Of a stretch of DNA of 64,000 nt, positions 17,579 to 25,526 are shown piece after piece; the first letter of the stretch is position 1, and the number at the start of each line of letters is the position of its first letter. The notes beneath the pieces were generated by a model. That model had not been told where the DNA came from, did not search any database, and saw nothing but the letters and a program-made list of their open reading frames with translations. Source of the DNA: Bacteroidota bacterium. Lineage in GTDB: Bacteria; Bacteroidota; Bacteroidia; Chitinophagales; Chitinophagaceae. The stretch spans positions 100,163 to 164,162 of the forward strand of contig JAUZNZ010000008.1 in the NCBI GenBank assembly GCA_030706735.1. The letters are read 5' to 3'. The translations under genes and the position numbers were made by a program.

Positions 17579-17803
17579 ATGAGCAACTCAAAATTATTAA
17601 TGGGATTTTTAGTCGGCGCGGCAGTAGGCGGCGCTCTGGGTATTTTATTGGCCCCGGATAAGGGCTCGGAGACACGCCGGAAGATCATGGAGAAAGGCGC
17701 CGACCTGGGCGATTCCATAAAGGGTAAGTTCAATGATGTCGTGGACGGTGTGAAAGAGAATTTTGGACGGGCCAAAGGCGAGGCCAAGAACGCTATGTCA
17801 TGA
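17579..17803 (+). CDS. YtxH-domain protein
   Basis: A 74-residue protein with one N-terminal membrane segment (LLMGFLVGAAVGGALGILLA) followed by a charged, helical tail (KGSETRRKIMEKGADLGDSIKG). This is the YtxH pattern. Members are stress-associated membrane-tethered proteins of unknown action. It is the first of three genes joined by four-base ATGA overlaps, so they are one transcription and translation unit. Confidence 0.85.
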   Translation: MSNSKLLMGFLVGAAVGGALGILLAPDKGSETRRKIMEKGADLGDSIKGKFNDVVDGVKENFGRAKGEAKNAMS

Positions 17804-18189
17804 ACGAGCTCCGGCAACCCATCAACAAAATGAATATGGAAGAGCAAAGGAGCGATTTGGATATGCTGTTCTCGGACGCGGGTGATTTCATAGAGACTAG
17901 GGCCGCTCTCTGGAAATTGAAGGCCGTGGACTCATTGGCGGATTCAGTGTCCGACCTGGCGTCCGGGATCGGGATCATTTGTATCATCTCGGCGTTTGTT
18001 TTGATCGTGAGTATCGGATTTGCTCTTTTGATCGGCGAATGGCTTGGGAAAAATTTTTATGGCTTTTTTATCATCGGGGGTTTGTATGGGATTGCCGGGC
18101 TTGTTTGTTATGCTTGTCGCAACCGCTGGTTCAAGGAACCTGTCGGAGACCTGCTTGTTAGGAAGCTATTAAAGCATCATAAGAAATGA
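17800..18189 (+). CDS. Phage-holin-superfamily III-like (DUF1469) membrane protein
   Basis: A 129-residue protein. The N-terminal half is a soluble amphipathic helix region (DFIETRAALWKLKAVDSLADSVSDL split over two turns). Two membrane segments follow (about residues 55-78 and 83-105), and the end is basic. This is the pattern of the DUF1469 / holin-superfamily III proteins found in non-phage Bacteroidota operons with YtxH. Nothing else here suggests a prophage. The start overlaps the YtxH gene by four bases. Confidence 0.75.
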   Translation: MNELRQPINKMNMEEQRSDLDMLFSDAGDFIETRAALWKLKAVDSLADSVSDLASGIGIICIISAFVLIVSIGFALLIGEWLGKNFYGFFIIGGLYGIAGLVCYACRNRWFKEPVGDLLVRKLLKHHKK

Positions 18190-18443
18190 CATCGACATCG
18201 ATCGCCAACATGGAAGAGCTGAAGAACGCGATCCGCGAACTGGAAGATCAGAATTATGTGAACGAACAGTTCATGCGCCGTCGCGTAGAGCATATCGTCC
18301 AGAACCTGAAACCGCTCAATATCGTCAAAAACCTGGTGCATGACGTGATCAAGGGTTCCGAAACAAGGAACAATCTCCTGCGCATGGCGGCAGGCCTCGC
18401 CACCAGTTTCGTACTGAAGAAATTTTTCAGGCGCCGCGCATGA
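18186..18443 (+). CDS. Conserved small protein of unknown function, third gene of YtxH operon
   Basis: An 85-residue protein. It is helical and charged in the first part (MEELKNAIRELEDQN), with a middle LKPLNIVKNLVHDVIKGSE and a C-terminal hydrophobic-basic end (LLRMAAGLATSFVLKKFFRRRA). The ATGA overlap with the holin-like gene makes a real gene very likely. It probably associates with the membrane together with its neighbours. No family assignment is claimed. Confidence 0.75.
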   Translation: MTSTSIANMEELKNAIRELEDQNYVNEQFMRRRVEHIVQNLKPLNIVKNLVHDVIKGSETRNNLLRMAAGLATSFVLKKFFRRRA

Positions 18444-18457
18444 CCCTTCCTTCGCTC

Positions 18458-18703
18458 TTATTTCTGCTTTTTTTCGGATTGCTTCATATTGAGATAGTCA
18501 GTGGGGGTCATCCCGAATTGTTTCAAAAAATTCCTTCCAAAATTCGTTTGAGAGCCGTAACCCACCATTTCGGCAACCTCATAGATCTTATAGTGACTTT
18601 GTAAGAGGAGCTCAGTTGCCCTTTTGAGTCTCGTGATATTGATGAGCTCATTGGGCGTAAGGTCGGTCTGCTCATGTTTACCAATTGGGCCAGCTTTTCA
18701 ACA
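18458..18703 (-). pseudogene. AraC-type DNA-binding domain remnant (3' end only, internally damaged)
   Basis: The complement of 18458-18679 encodes TDLTPNELINITRLKRATELL, then YKIYEVAEMVGYGSQTNFGR and NFLKQFGMTPTDYLNMK, ending in TAA at 18460-18458. This is the second half of an AraC-type helix-turn-helix, in the style of hybrid two-component regulators. Further right, in another frame, 18671-18703 encodes VEKLAQLVNMSR, the first half of the same domain. About 30 bases and the frame were lost between the halves. Everything upstream of that is missing and replaced by GH51 coding sequence on the other strand. Confidence 0.85.
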
Positions 18704-19856
18704 GACCTTCGGACTTGGGTTCTTCGAATATTTCCAGTTGGCGGAAGACATAGGTGCCGAACCGCTGCCCATCCTCAATTGTGGTATGGCCTGCCAGTTC
18801 AATTCTGCTGAAGTAGTGCCGCTGGAAGATATCGGACCCTATGTGCAGGATGCCCTGGACCTGGTAGAATTCGCTAACGGGGATACAACCACCGCCTGGG
18901 GCCGGATCCGTGCCAAAATGGGCCATCTCAACCCGTTCCACTTAAAAATGATGGGCATTGGCAACGAGAACTGGGGACCGCAATATGTTGCCCGTCTGGA
19001 GGTCTTTACCAGGGCTATCAAAAGCAGGTATCCCGATATTAAATTAGTGAATAGTTCCGGCACGGATCCCAATGGCAGTCGCTTTGATTACCTGAATGGC
19101 GAGTTGCGTCGCATGAACGCCGATATCATCGACGAACACTATTATCGTACGCCTGACTGGTTTTTTAGCAACGCCAGACGGTACGATCATTACCCCCGCA
19201 ATGGCACAAAAGTATTCTGCGGCGAGTACGCAGCGCAAAGCGTTAAGGCGGTTAGCGTGGACAATAAGAATACCTGGCTTACGGCCTTATCTGAAGCCGC
19301 TTTCATGACCGGCCTCGAGCGTAACGCGGATGTCGTATGTATGGCGTCTTATGCGCCCCTGTTCGCGCACGTCGACGCATGGCAATGGACTCCGGACCTG
19401 ATCTGGGTCAATAACCTGCAATCTTTTGGTACGCCGGACTATTATGTTCAGAAACTATACTCCCTGAACAGGGGCACACGGGTCGTTCCTATTACCCTGA
19501 ATAATGACGCGCTGGCGGGCCAGGATAGTTTGTATGCCTCGGCCTGTATAGACGACGCCACAAATGAGTTGATCATCAAAATGGTAAATGCGTCCGCCAT
19601 CGGGCAATCGGAGAAGATCCTGCTGAACGGAGCGAGAAAAATAGCACCGCAAGGGCAGTTCACGGTATTAAAATGTGACGACCTGCATTCCGTAAATTCC
19701 TTTGATGATCCGAAAAAGATTGCTCCGGTGGAATCCCTGGTGCCTGTCAAAGGCGGCAGGATCAGCATGACCGCCGCGCCCTATTCATTCAGCATTTTCC
19801 GGGTGAAAATGAACGCGCCTGCCGGCGGCGGTCTTATCATAGAAAATCGAAAATGA
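18700..19856 (+). pseudogene. GH51 alpha-L-arabinofuranosidase, 5'-truncated
   Basis: From about 18705 the reading frame encodes FGLGFFEYFQLAEDIGAEPL and continues as a GH51 protein to TGA 19854-19856. The acid/base Glu (GNENWG, codon 18966) and nucleophile Glu (FCGEYAAQ, codon 19224) remain. About 380 residues are left; GH51 enzymes of this type usually have 500-650. The missing part is the signal peptide, N-terminal domain and first barrel strands. No plausible start lies upstream, because the sequence changes into the AraC remnant on the opposite strand. The protein is almost certainly non-functional. Its stop overlaps the GH43 start (ATGA), a relic of the original operon. Confidence 0.85.
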
Positions 19857-20833
19857 AGATTTCTCTCCTCGTCGTCCTCGCATTCCTTGTTGGGAATATC
19901 AGTGCCCAGCCGATCCGAACCAACATATCGGTGCATGACCCGGTCATGATCCGCCAGGATAGCGTGTATTATATATTCTGCACCGGCTTTGGGATAAATG
20001 TTTGGTCCTCCCGCGATTTGACGGAATGGAAGAGGGAACCTCCGGTCTTTTCCAGGCCTCCGCAATGGGCGGCGAACGCGGTTCCGGGTTTCAAAGGATC
20101 TGTCTGGGCCCCGGATATCAGTTATCACCATGGCAGATTCTACCTGTATTATGCCATATCCGCTTTTGGAAAGAATACGTCCTGTATCGGGCTGGCCCTG
20201 AACAAGACCCTCGATAACCGCTCCCCGGATTATAAATGGGAAGATGTCGGCATGGTGATCCAGTCCGTTCCCGGCAGGGACATGTGGAATGCGATCGACC
20301 CCAACCTGGCTATGGATGAAACAGGAACGCCCTGGCTGGCATTCGGCTCTTTCTGGGACGGGATCAAACTGGTAAGGCTGAACGATCGGCTCGACTCGGT
20401 GGCCCGACCGGAACAGTGGTATACCATCGCCAGGAGGCCCAGGGACCCTGCGCTCGCGGATTCCCTGGCGGGAAATGGGGCGATTGAGGCTCCATTTATC
20501 TTTCGGAAGAATGGATGGTATTATCTCTTCGTGTCCTTCGACTATTGTTGCCGGGGCGAAAAGAGCACCTATAAAATGATGGTGGGCAGGTCGGAGAAGA
20601 TTCAGGGCCCCTATCTCGACCGGGCAGGAACGCCGATGCTCCAGGGTGGCGGTTCACTGGTAATGGAAGGAGATAAGAATTGGTATGGGGTGGGGCATAA
20701 TGCCGTAGTGAGCGATCCCGGGGGCGATTTGCTGATCTTCCATGGGTATGACGCCCATGATAAAGGCAGGTCTAAGCTGCGGATCGGGAGACTGACCTGG
20801 AATAATGAATGGCCGGCAGTCGCCACATATTGA
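19853..20833 (+). CDS. GH43-family glycosidase, probable endo/exo-arabinanase
   Basis: A 326-residue five-bladed propeller enzyme with a signal peptide (MKISLLVVLAFLVGNISAQ). The three GH43 carboxylates are visible: Asp29 (HDPV), Asp149 (AIDPN) and Glu212 (AIEAPF). FKGSVWAPDISYHHGRFYLYY and GVGHNAV are typical of the arabinanase-like subfamilies, so it probably releases arabinose or arabino-oligomers from pectin side chains. It overlaps the truncated GH51 by four bases, so it may have lost its promoter in the deletion upstream. Confidence 0.88.
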   Translation: MKISLLVVLAFLVGNISAQPIRTNISVHDPVMIRQDSVYYIFCTGFGINVWSSRDLTEWKREPPVFSRPPQWAANAVPGFKGSVWAPDISYHHGRFYLYYAISAFGKNTSCIGLALNKTLDNRSPDYKWEDVGMVIQSVPGRDMWNAIDPNLAMDETGTPWLAFGSFWDGIKLVRLNDRLDSVARPEQWYTIARRPRDPALADSLAGNGAIEAPFIFRKNGWYYLFVSFDYCCRGEKSTYKMMVGRSEKIQGPYLDRAGTPMLQGGGSLVMEGDKNWYGVGHNAVVSDPGGDLLIFHGYDAHDKGRSKLRIGRLTWNNEWPAVATY

Positions 20834-20854
20834 TATTTCTACGGAGCTTTGTTC

Positions 20855-21679
20855 ATGAGCCCGCAATCCTTTCAAATTTTTACCGGCAACCTGCCGAAGC
20901 AGGAAAAGCCCATGCCCATCCTGTTCGTTGGACACGGTTCGCCGATGAATGGTATCGAAGACAATGAGTTCAGCCTCCGGTGGCAACAAATGGCAAAAGA
21001 AATTCCCAGGCCGCGCGCCGTCCTTGTCGTGTCCGCTCACTGGTTCACCAGAGGCACCCATATCACGGCCATGGACCATCCGCCGACCATTCACGACTTC
21101 GGAGGATTCCCCCAGGCCCTTTTCGACGTGCAATACCCTGCGCCCGGCGACCCGCAACTCGCCCTGGACACGGCTTCGCTCGTGAGGTCGACGCCCGTCG
21201 GACTCGCACACGACTGGGGGCTTGATCATGGCGCCTGGGCCATCGTCCGCCATATGTACCCCCATGCAGACATCCCGGTTCTTCAGCTGAGCATCGACTT
21301 TACCAGGAATGGCCGCCAACACTACGACCTGGCAAAAGAGCTGTCGGACCTGCGTAAAAAAGGAGTACTGATCATCGGCAGCGGAAATATGGTACATAAT
21401 TTGCGGCTCATTTCGTGGGAGTTAATAAAAGGTGGAGGCTACGATTGGGCGATCGCCATGAATGAAAAGCTCAAAGACCTGATAATGGATGGTGATCACG
21501 CGGCCCTGGCTAACTTCGAAAGCCTGGGGAAAGAGGCAAAACTAGCGATACCTACTCCCGAACATTATCTGCCGCTGCTGTACATTTTGGCCCTACAGGA
21601 AAAGAACGAGACACCCTTATTTTTCAATGATAAAGCCGTCGCAGGGTCACTTACAATGACCTCGGTTAAGATCGGTTAA
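20855..21679 (+). CDS. Extradiol dioxygenase, LigB/YgiD (DODA) family
   Basis: A 274-residue protein from ATG 20855; a TTG at 20849 would add two residues. It begins with the metal-binding HGSPMNGIEDNEFS stretch and has VVSAHWFTRGTHITAM, GLDHGAWAIVRHMYP and IIGSGNMVHNLR, all typical of the YgiD-type 4,5-DOPA extradiol dioxygenase family with one catalytic metal. The natural substrate in bacteria is usually unclear. A strong intrinsic terminator follows at 21767-21813. Confidence 0.9.
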   Translation: MSPQSFQIFTGNLPKQEKPMPILFVGHGSPMNGIEDNEFSLRWQQMAKEIPRPRAVLVVSAHWFTRGTHITAMDHPPTIHDFGGFPQALFDVQYPAPGDPQLALDTASLVRSTPVGLAHDWGLDHGAWAIVRHMYPHADIPVLQLSIDFTRNGRQHYDLAKELSDLRKKGVLIIGSGNMVHNLRLISWELIKGGGYDWAIAMNEKLKDLIMDGDHAALANFESLGKEAKLAIPTPEHYLPLLYILALQEKNETPLFFNDKAVAGSLTMTSVKIG

Positions 21680-21681
21680 AA

Positions 21682-21765
21682 TTATCTTCCTGTGATCAAC
21701 CCGCTAGAATGCTCATTTCGGATGAGATAGAAATGGATTGGCGTCATGCCCGTCACATCAAGCAT
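21682..21765 (-). pseudogene. Possible AraC-type C-terminal fragment
   Basis: The complement encodes MLDVTGMTPIHFYLIRNEHS and eight further residues before a stop. VTGMTPIxFY..R resembles the last helix-turn-helix segment of AraC proteins. It is only 27 residues long and lies between two convergent genes, so it may be a remnant or chance. Confidence 0.25.
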
Positions 21766-21766
21766 C

Positions 21767-21813
21767 GGTAATGTACGATTACTTACTAACCCACCGTACA
21801 TTACCTTTTTTTT
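21767..21813 (+). terminator. Intrinsic terminator of the dioxygenase gene
   Basis: GGTAATGTACG (21767-21777) pairs perfectly with CGTACATTACC (21795-21805), an 11-bp stem with a 17-base loop, followed by eight T. The U-tract is only on the plus side. The 3' arm contains the stop codon of the convergent hydrolase gene. Confidence 0.85.
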
Positions 21814-23207
21814 GCTTCAAACAAGGTCCAAGGACTGGCCTTCATGTCATGCAGGTACTCTGCCTGCCATTGAAACTCCGGATGCAGCTGAAAGAAAGGG
21901 GCCGCAAGGAAATCTTCCCCGCTGGGATTGCCCATATGGGCCCAGAAGGTAAGATCCTTCGCCATCGCCGCGGTGGTAACCTTCCCTTGCACTGTTCCTC
22001 CCGGATAGAAGGGCGGCCAGCCCCATTCGGGACAACCCTTGGGATCGGTATCGACCCTGCCGGCAATCACGCAACGGCTCGATTCCTTCGCTTTGCTGAG
22101 CTCACTGTAACTGTCGCTCTCGATCGTTCGGGCCGCCGTGGCGTCGATCCTTCCCTTATATTGTTCGGCTAGCTCCTGCCAGCGGCGCTTGCGGCTGTTG
22201 GGAGAGTTGCTGGCATCCGTGGAGTCGAAGGTCGTCTCCTCCTTCATTAACTTCGGATCGCTCGGAAAATTGGAGCCGGTATAGATCCCGTCCTTCGTTC
22301 GCCACACGGGATGATTCTTCAGCCCCAGTTCCAGCCGCGCGATCTCATTGGTCTTGATGTCGCCGACCAGCCAGTCATTGGCATATCCGCCATTATTGCC
22401 CGTGGTCATGATCCGGATAAAGTCGTCAATGCTGTTCGCATACTGGGCAGCCTTGCGGGCCCGCACAAATTCCGGTATGCCCGACTCATCGAATCCCTTG
22501 AATTGAGTGATGGTGGTCTCTGTGATCAGGATGCCGCCGCCCGTTATGACAAAGTCATCCCCGCTGTGAATGAAGCCGGGCATCATGTCCATGAACAACC
22601 TGTTCCCGCTAACCGGAACAATGTCGGCGATCACATTCCACCGTTCTCCGACAATATAGTCCGTCCAGCTGTTATGTCCCATCGCGATCTTACCATCGGA
22701 AGTATACCTGCCCGTGGCTATAAAGGCGCTGCAATTTCCGGGCGCCTTATTGTCCGCAGAGCCCGGTTTGGCCCGATCCGCCAGCCAGGGCACATAGTAT
22801 TGCCCCAATTCGATATTGCCGTTCAGCACGACGATGTCATAGACGTCATAGTCATATCCTTTAGCCTTCAATCCTTCCACGATCCCGCTCATCTCTTCCC
22901 GGTATTCCTGATCGACCTTGCTCCAGAATATCCTTTTCACGGCCCCCCGATAAAAGGACCAATCCTTGCCGGAACTGTGTGCCAGCCAAAGCTTCATCGT
23001 CCGGATCAGGTCGTCGATCTCCCGTGCCAGCAAATAGCCATGCTGGTAACCGATGTCCTTCGGCTTACCCTCCAGGTGAATATAGATCCAACCGGCCTTG
23101 TCTTGCCGGGATGCCTTCGACAAACGAGGGTCGTTCGGCTGGGCAGGGGCCACGGTGGCAGAGCCCGTCAGCCATGCCATGATCAGTAAGAGGAAAGGTA
23201 TTCGCAT
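21801..23207 (-). CDS. C45-peptidase / phospholipase-B-like Ntn hydrolase, secreted
   Basis: A 468-residue protein from ATG 23207, beginning with the signal peptide MRIPFLLLIMAWLTGSATVA. An in-frame ATG at 23285 would place 26 unlikely residues before it and overlap the upstream gene. The motif GNCSAF (Cys near residue 157), followed by MGHNSWTDYIVGERWNV, is the hallmark of the phospholipase-B-like/C45 group, in which an internal Cys becomes the N-terminal nucleophile after self-cleavage. The substrate is an amide or acyl ester of unknown identity. It follows the Omp85-like gene by eight bases, so they are co-transcribed. Confidence 0.85.
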   Translation of the reverse strand: MRIPFLLLIMAWLTGSATVAPAQPNDPRLSKASRQDKAGWIYIHLEGKPKDIGYQHGYLLAREIDDLIRTMKLWLAHSSGKDWSFYRGAVKRIFWSKVDQEYREEMSGIVEGLKAKGYDYDVYDIVVLNGNIELGQYYVPWLADRAKPGSADNKAPGNCSAFIATGRYTSDGKIAMGHNSWTDYIVGERWNVIADIVPVSGNRLFMDMMPGFIHSGDDFVITGGGILITETTITQFKGFDESGIPEFVRARKAAQYANSIDDFIRIMTTGNNGGYANDWLVGDIKTNEIARLELGLKNHPVWRTKDGIYTGSNFPSDPKLMKEETTFDSTDASNSPNSRKRRWQELAEQYKGRIDATAARTIESDSYSELSKAKESSRCVIAGRVDTDPKGCPEWGWPPFYPGGTVQGKVTTAAMAKDLTFWAHMGNPSGEDFLAAPFFQLHPEFQWQAEYLHDMKASPWTLFEAKKR

Positions 23208-23215
23208 ATCCGAAG

Positions 23216-24451
23216 TTAAAAAACTTCGCCCAGGTTGACGAAAAATCCGCCGGATCCCTTCTGCCCCCAGCCATAATCGATGCAAAGGTTGGTGCGGGAG
23301 AACTTGTTCAGCGTGATCCTGAACCCGCCCCCATAACCGGGAACGACGTATTCGAACCGGCCCGAGGCAGGCTCGGTGAAAGACTGGGCATTGGCAAAAA
23401 CGACCGCTCCGAGTAACCCGTTCGACGTGATGCCGAAACGGTATTCCGATTCAAAATACAGCATATTCTTACTCCGGAACCGCCCCTGGATATATCCCCT
23501 GGCCGTATTGCTGTAAGCGTCCCAGCCCGTACTGGGCAGCAACAGGTAAGGCGGATCCCCGCCCCCGGTGGTGAACCAGTCATAGCTCCATAAGGCCAGC
23601 ACATTATGCGTGGTACCCGGAAACCGGATGTAGCGGCGCAGGTCGAATAAGAGGGATTGCCAGTTATTGTCGCTCCCCATGAACGTAAAATTGGGCCGGT
23701 AGGTAATGCTCGCGTAACCCCCATTCTCCGGATTGATCTGGTTCCTCCTCGAGTCGTACAGCAAATGCGCCGAGATGCCGGACGCGGTTTCCGTTTTCGT
23801 CAGGCCATAGGTCTCAAAGTCCGTGGCCTTCCCCATCGGGGGATCGATCTCACGGATGTTCCAGAAGTAGTCCAGGTCATATCCCAGCCCCGCATACAGA
23901 TCTTTCCCGATCGTCTTCAGGATGGCCTGATGCAGGCGCACATAGGAATAATCGATGCTATAGCCCGTATCCGCAGACGTATTCCCTCCCAGACCATAGG
24001 TAAAGGAGGGGTATTTAAGGTACCGCCAGTCGGTAACGATATTGTACTTATTGTCCTTGGTCCATAGGTCGGCCTGGATGGGAAATAGGATCTGCTCGTA
24101 TTGGGAATACGTGATGCTGGTCAGCACGCTGGACAGGTTCGCATTGGGGCGATCGCTCGTGTAAAAGGCGAAGTTGGAACTGAGTACCCCTGCAAAACCG
24201 GTTTGCAGGGTATAGCCCACCACGGGCAACGCGGAAATATGCAGCTTGCCGGTCTTCCGCTGGCTGGTGTCCATCCTCACCTCCGAGGTCTTTTTAAGCC
24301 ATTTTCTACCGAGATCCACCAGATCGGTTTGGATATGGGCCGAATCCTGGGCGCGAACGGGCAGTGCATGGCACAGCAGGGCCAGTAGGGTAATGGATAT
24401 GCTTAAAGGGCGGCTCAAAAAGAGTTTTTTGATGAAACCATTGGTTCGCAC
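23216..24451 (-). CDS. Omp85/BamA-like outer-membrane barrel (surface antigen D15 type)
   Basis: A 411-residue protein with a signal peptide ending near LPVRAQ. There are no clear POTRA repeats. The body is a run of alternating beta strands, with YDSRRNQINPENGGYASITY matching the surface-antigen barrel signature and a C-terminal FRITLNKFSRTNLCIDYGWG stretch ending in Phe. It resembles the short BamA/TamA-like proteins of Bacteroidota. It may export or anchor a partner, plausibly the hydrolase encoded eight bases downstream. Confidence 0.82.
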   Translation of the reverse strand: MRTNGFIKKLFLSRPLSISITLLALLCHALPVRAQDSAHIQTDLVDLGRKWLKKTSEVRMDTSQRKTGKLHISALPVVGYTLQTGFAGVLSSNFAFYTSDRPNANLSSVLTSITYSQYEQILFPIQADLWTKDNKYNIVTDWRYLKYPSFTYGLGGNTSADTGYSIDYSYVRLHQAILKTIGKDLYAGLGYDLDYFWNIREIDPPMGKATDFETYGLTKTETASGISAHLLYDSRRNQINPENGGYASITYRPNFTFMGSDNNWQSLLFDLRRYIRFPGTTHNVLALWSYDWFTTGGGDPPYLLLPSTGWDAYSNTARGYIQGRFRSKNMLYFESEYRFGITSNGLLGAVVFANAQSFTEPASGRFEYVVPGYGGGFRITLNKFSRTNLCIDYGWGQKGSGGFFVNLGEVF

Positions 24452-24527
24452 ATGATTAAAACGAAAACAAATGATTAAAATTACCTATGGACGACATGAA
24501 TTGATCCCGCTGACGGGGAGGCATAGT

Positions 24528-25487
24528 TTACGGTATTTTTACGAATTCGTTGAGTTTATGCAGCTCCAGGATAGTAGTCCGTCCATCATCGCTTTCCCTG
24601 TACATCGGAATGAACTTCCCGTTGAACTTTATTTCCCGGTACGTATAAGAGGTCCTCTGCTGTACCAGATTGGAAAAAACGTCGTCGAAACCCCGGATCA
24701 GAACATAGATCTCCACATCGGAGGCCTTCATATCTTCATGGGTAAAACCCTGGAACGGACTGTTCTCGTCGATGGGATGCACCACGGTCCAATTCATCGG
24801 AAGGCTCTCCACCCTGGTTCGTTCCAGCTTAAGGTCATAGTATCTGTAGATGGCTTCTTCGTTCTCATGCACCTGCAAGCCCACATTGACGCGGATCTCG
24901 ACGTCGGTCAGCGTATGCTTGTCCTTATACGAGGCGAATCGGAACATGAGGCCCATGCCGTTCTTATAAGGGCTGACCAGCGCATGTTCACTGAAGACCA
25001 GGTAGGCGCGCGGCCTGGAGAAACGCCCGTACATCAGGCCCGTGGCGAGGGCAAAGGACAGCAGTCCGCTCATCGCCTCGATACTGGCCGCAAAATTGGC
25101 CCAGTCGCCTATCGGGTTAACCCGGCCATAACCCACCGTAGTGAAGGTTTCCGTACTGAAGAAGTACGCTTCCTTGAATTTCCCCCAAGGCGTAGAGGCG
25201 ATAACTCCCTGTAACTGACCGACGCCGATCCACAAATAGAGGAAGGCATAGGCAAGGTTGATGGTGAAATAGAAGATCCCCAGGACGGAGATGAACTTCC
25301 ATAAAGGCATGGTCAGCATGTTATGGTAGACGCTGAACCGGTTCATGAAGGAGACCCCTTCCTTGCGAAGGTTGAAGCTGCCATCCCGGTTTATGAAACG
25401 GCCTCCATAGCTGCTGGCATTATTGCCAAAGCCCGTATCATTATTGACCTTCAGTACAGGGTTGATCTTCTTCGTGTGCAATGCCAT
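24528..25487 (-). CDS. Inward-rectifier potassium channel, KirBac family
   Basis: A 319-residue channel. Two membrane helices (about 62-88 and 130-155) flank the pore loop with the selectivity filter TVGYG at residues 117-121 (STETFTTVGYGRVNP). The C-terminal half is the cytoplasmic Kir domain (ARPRAYLVFSEHALVSPYKN, LMFRFA, the HPIDENSPFQG loop). Length is close to KirBac1.1. It passes potassium inward as a tetramer. The start is 39 bases after the giant dehydrogenase stop on the same strand, so both may share a transcript, though no functional link is evident. Confidence 0.95.
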   Translation of the reverse strand: MALHTKKINPVLKVNNDTGFGNNASSYGGRFINRDGSFNLRKEGVSFMNRFSVYHNMLTMPLWKFISVLGIFYFTINLAYAFLYLWIGVGQLQGVIASTPWGKFKEAYFFSTETFTTVGYGRVNPIGDWANFAASIEAMSGLLSFALATGLMYGRFSRPRAYLVFSEHALVSPYKNGMGLMFRFASYKDKHTLTDVEIRVNVGLQVHENEEAIYRYYDLKLERTRVESLPMNWTVVHPIDENSPFQGFTHEDMKASDVEIYVLIRGFDDVFSNLVQQRTSYTYREIKFNGKFIPMYRESDDGRTTILELHKLNEFVKIP

Positions 25488-25526
25488 GGTCGCGCGATAT
25501 TTGATCTCATAAAGGTAGCAACATAT

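Noticed and set aside
17800..18189. Holin-like gene as evidence of a prophage
   Set aside because: No other phage gene is present; this protein type is common in YtxH operons of Bacteroidota.
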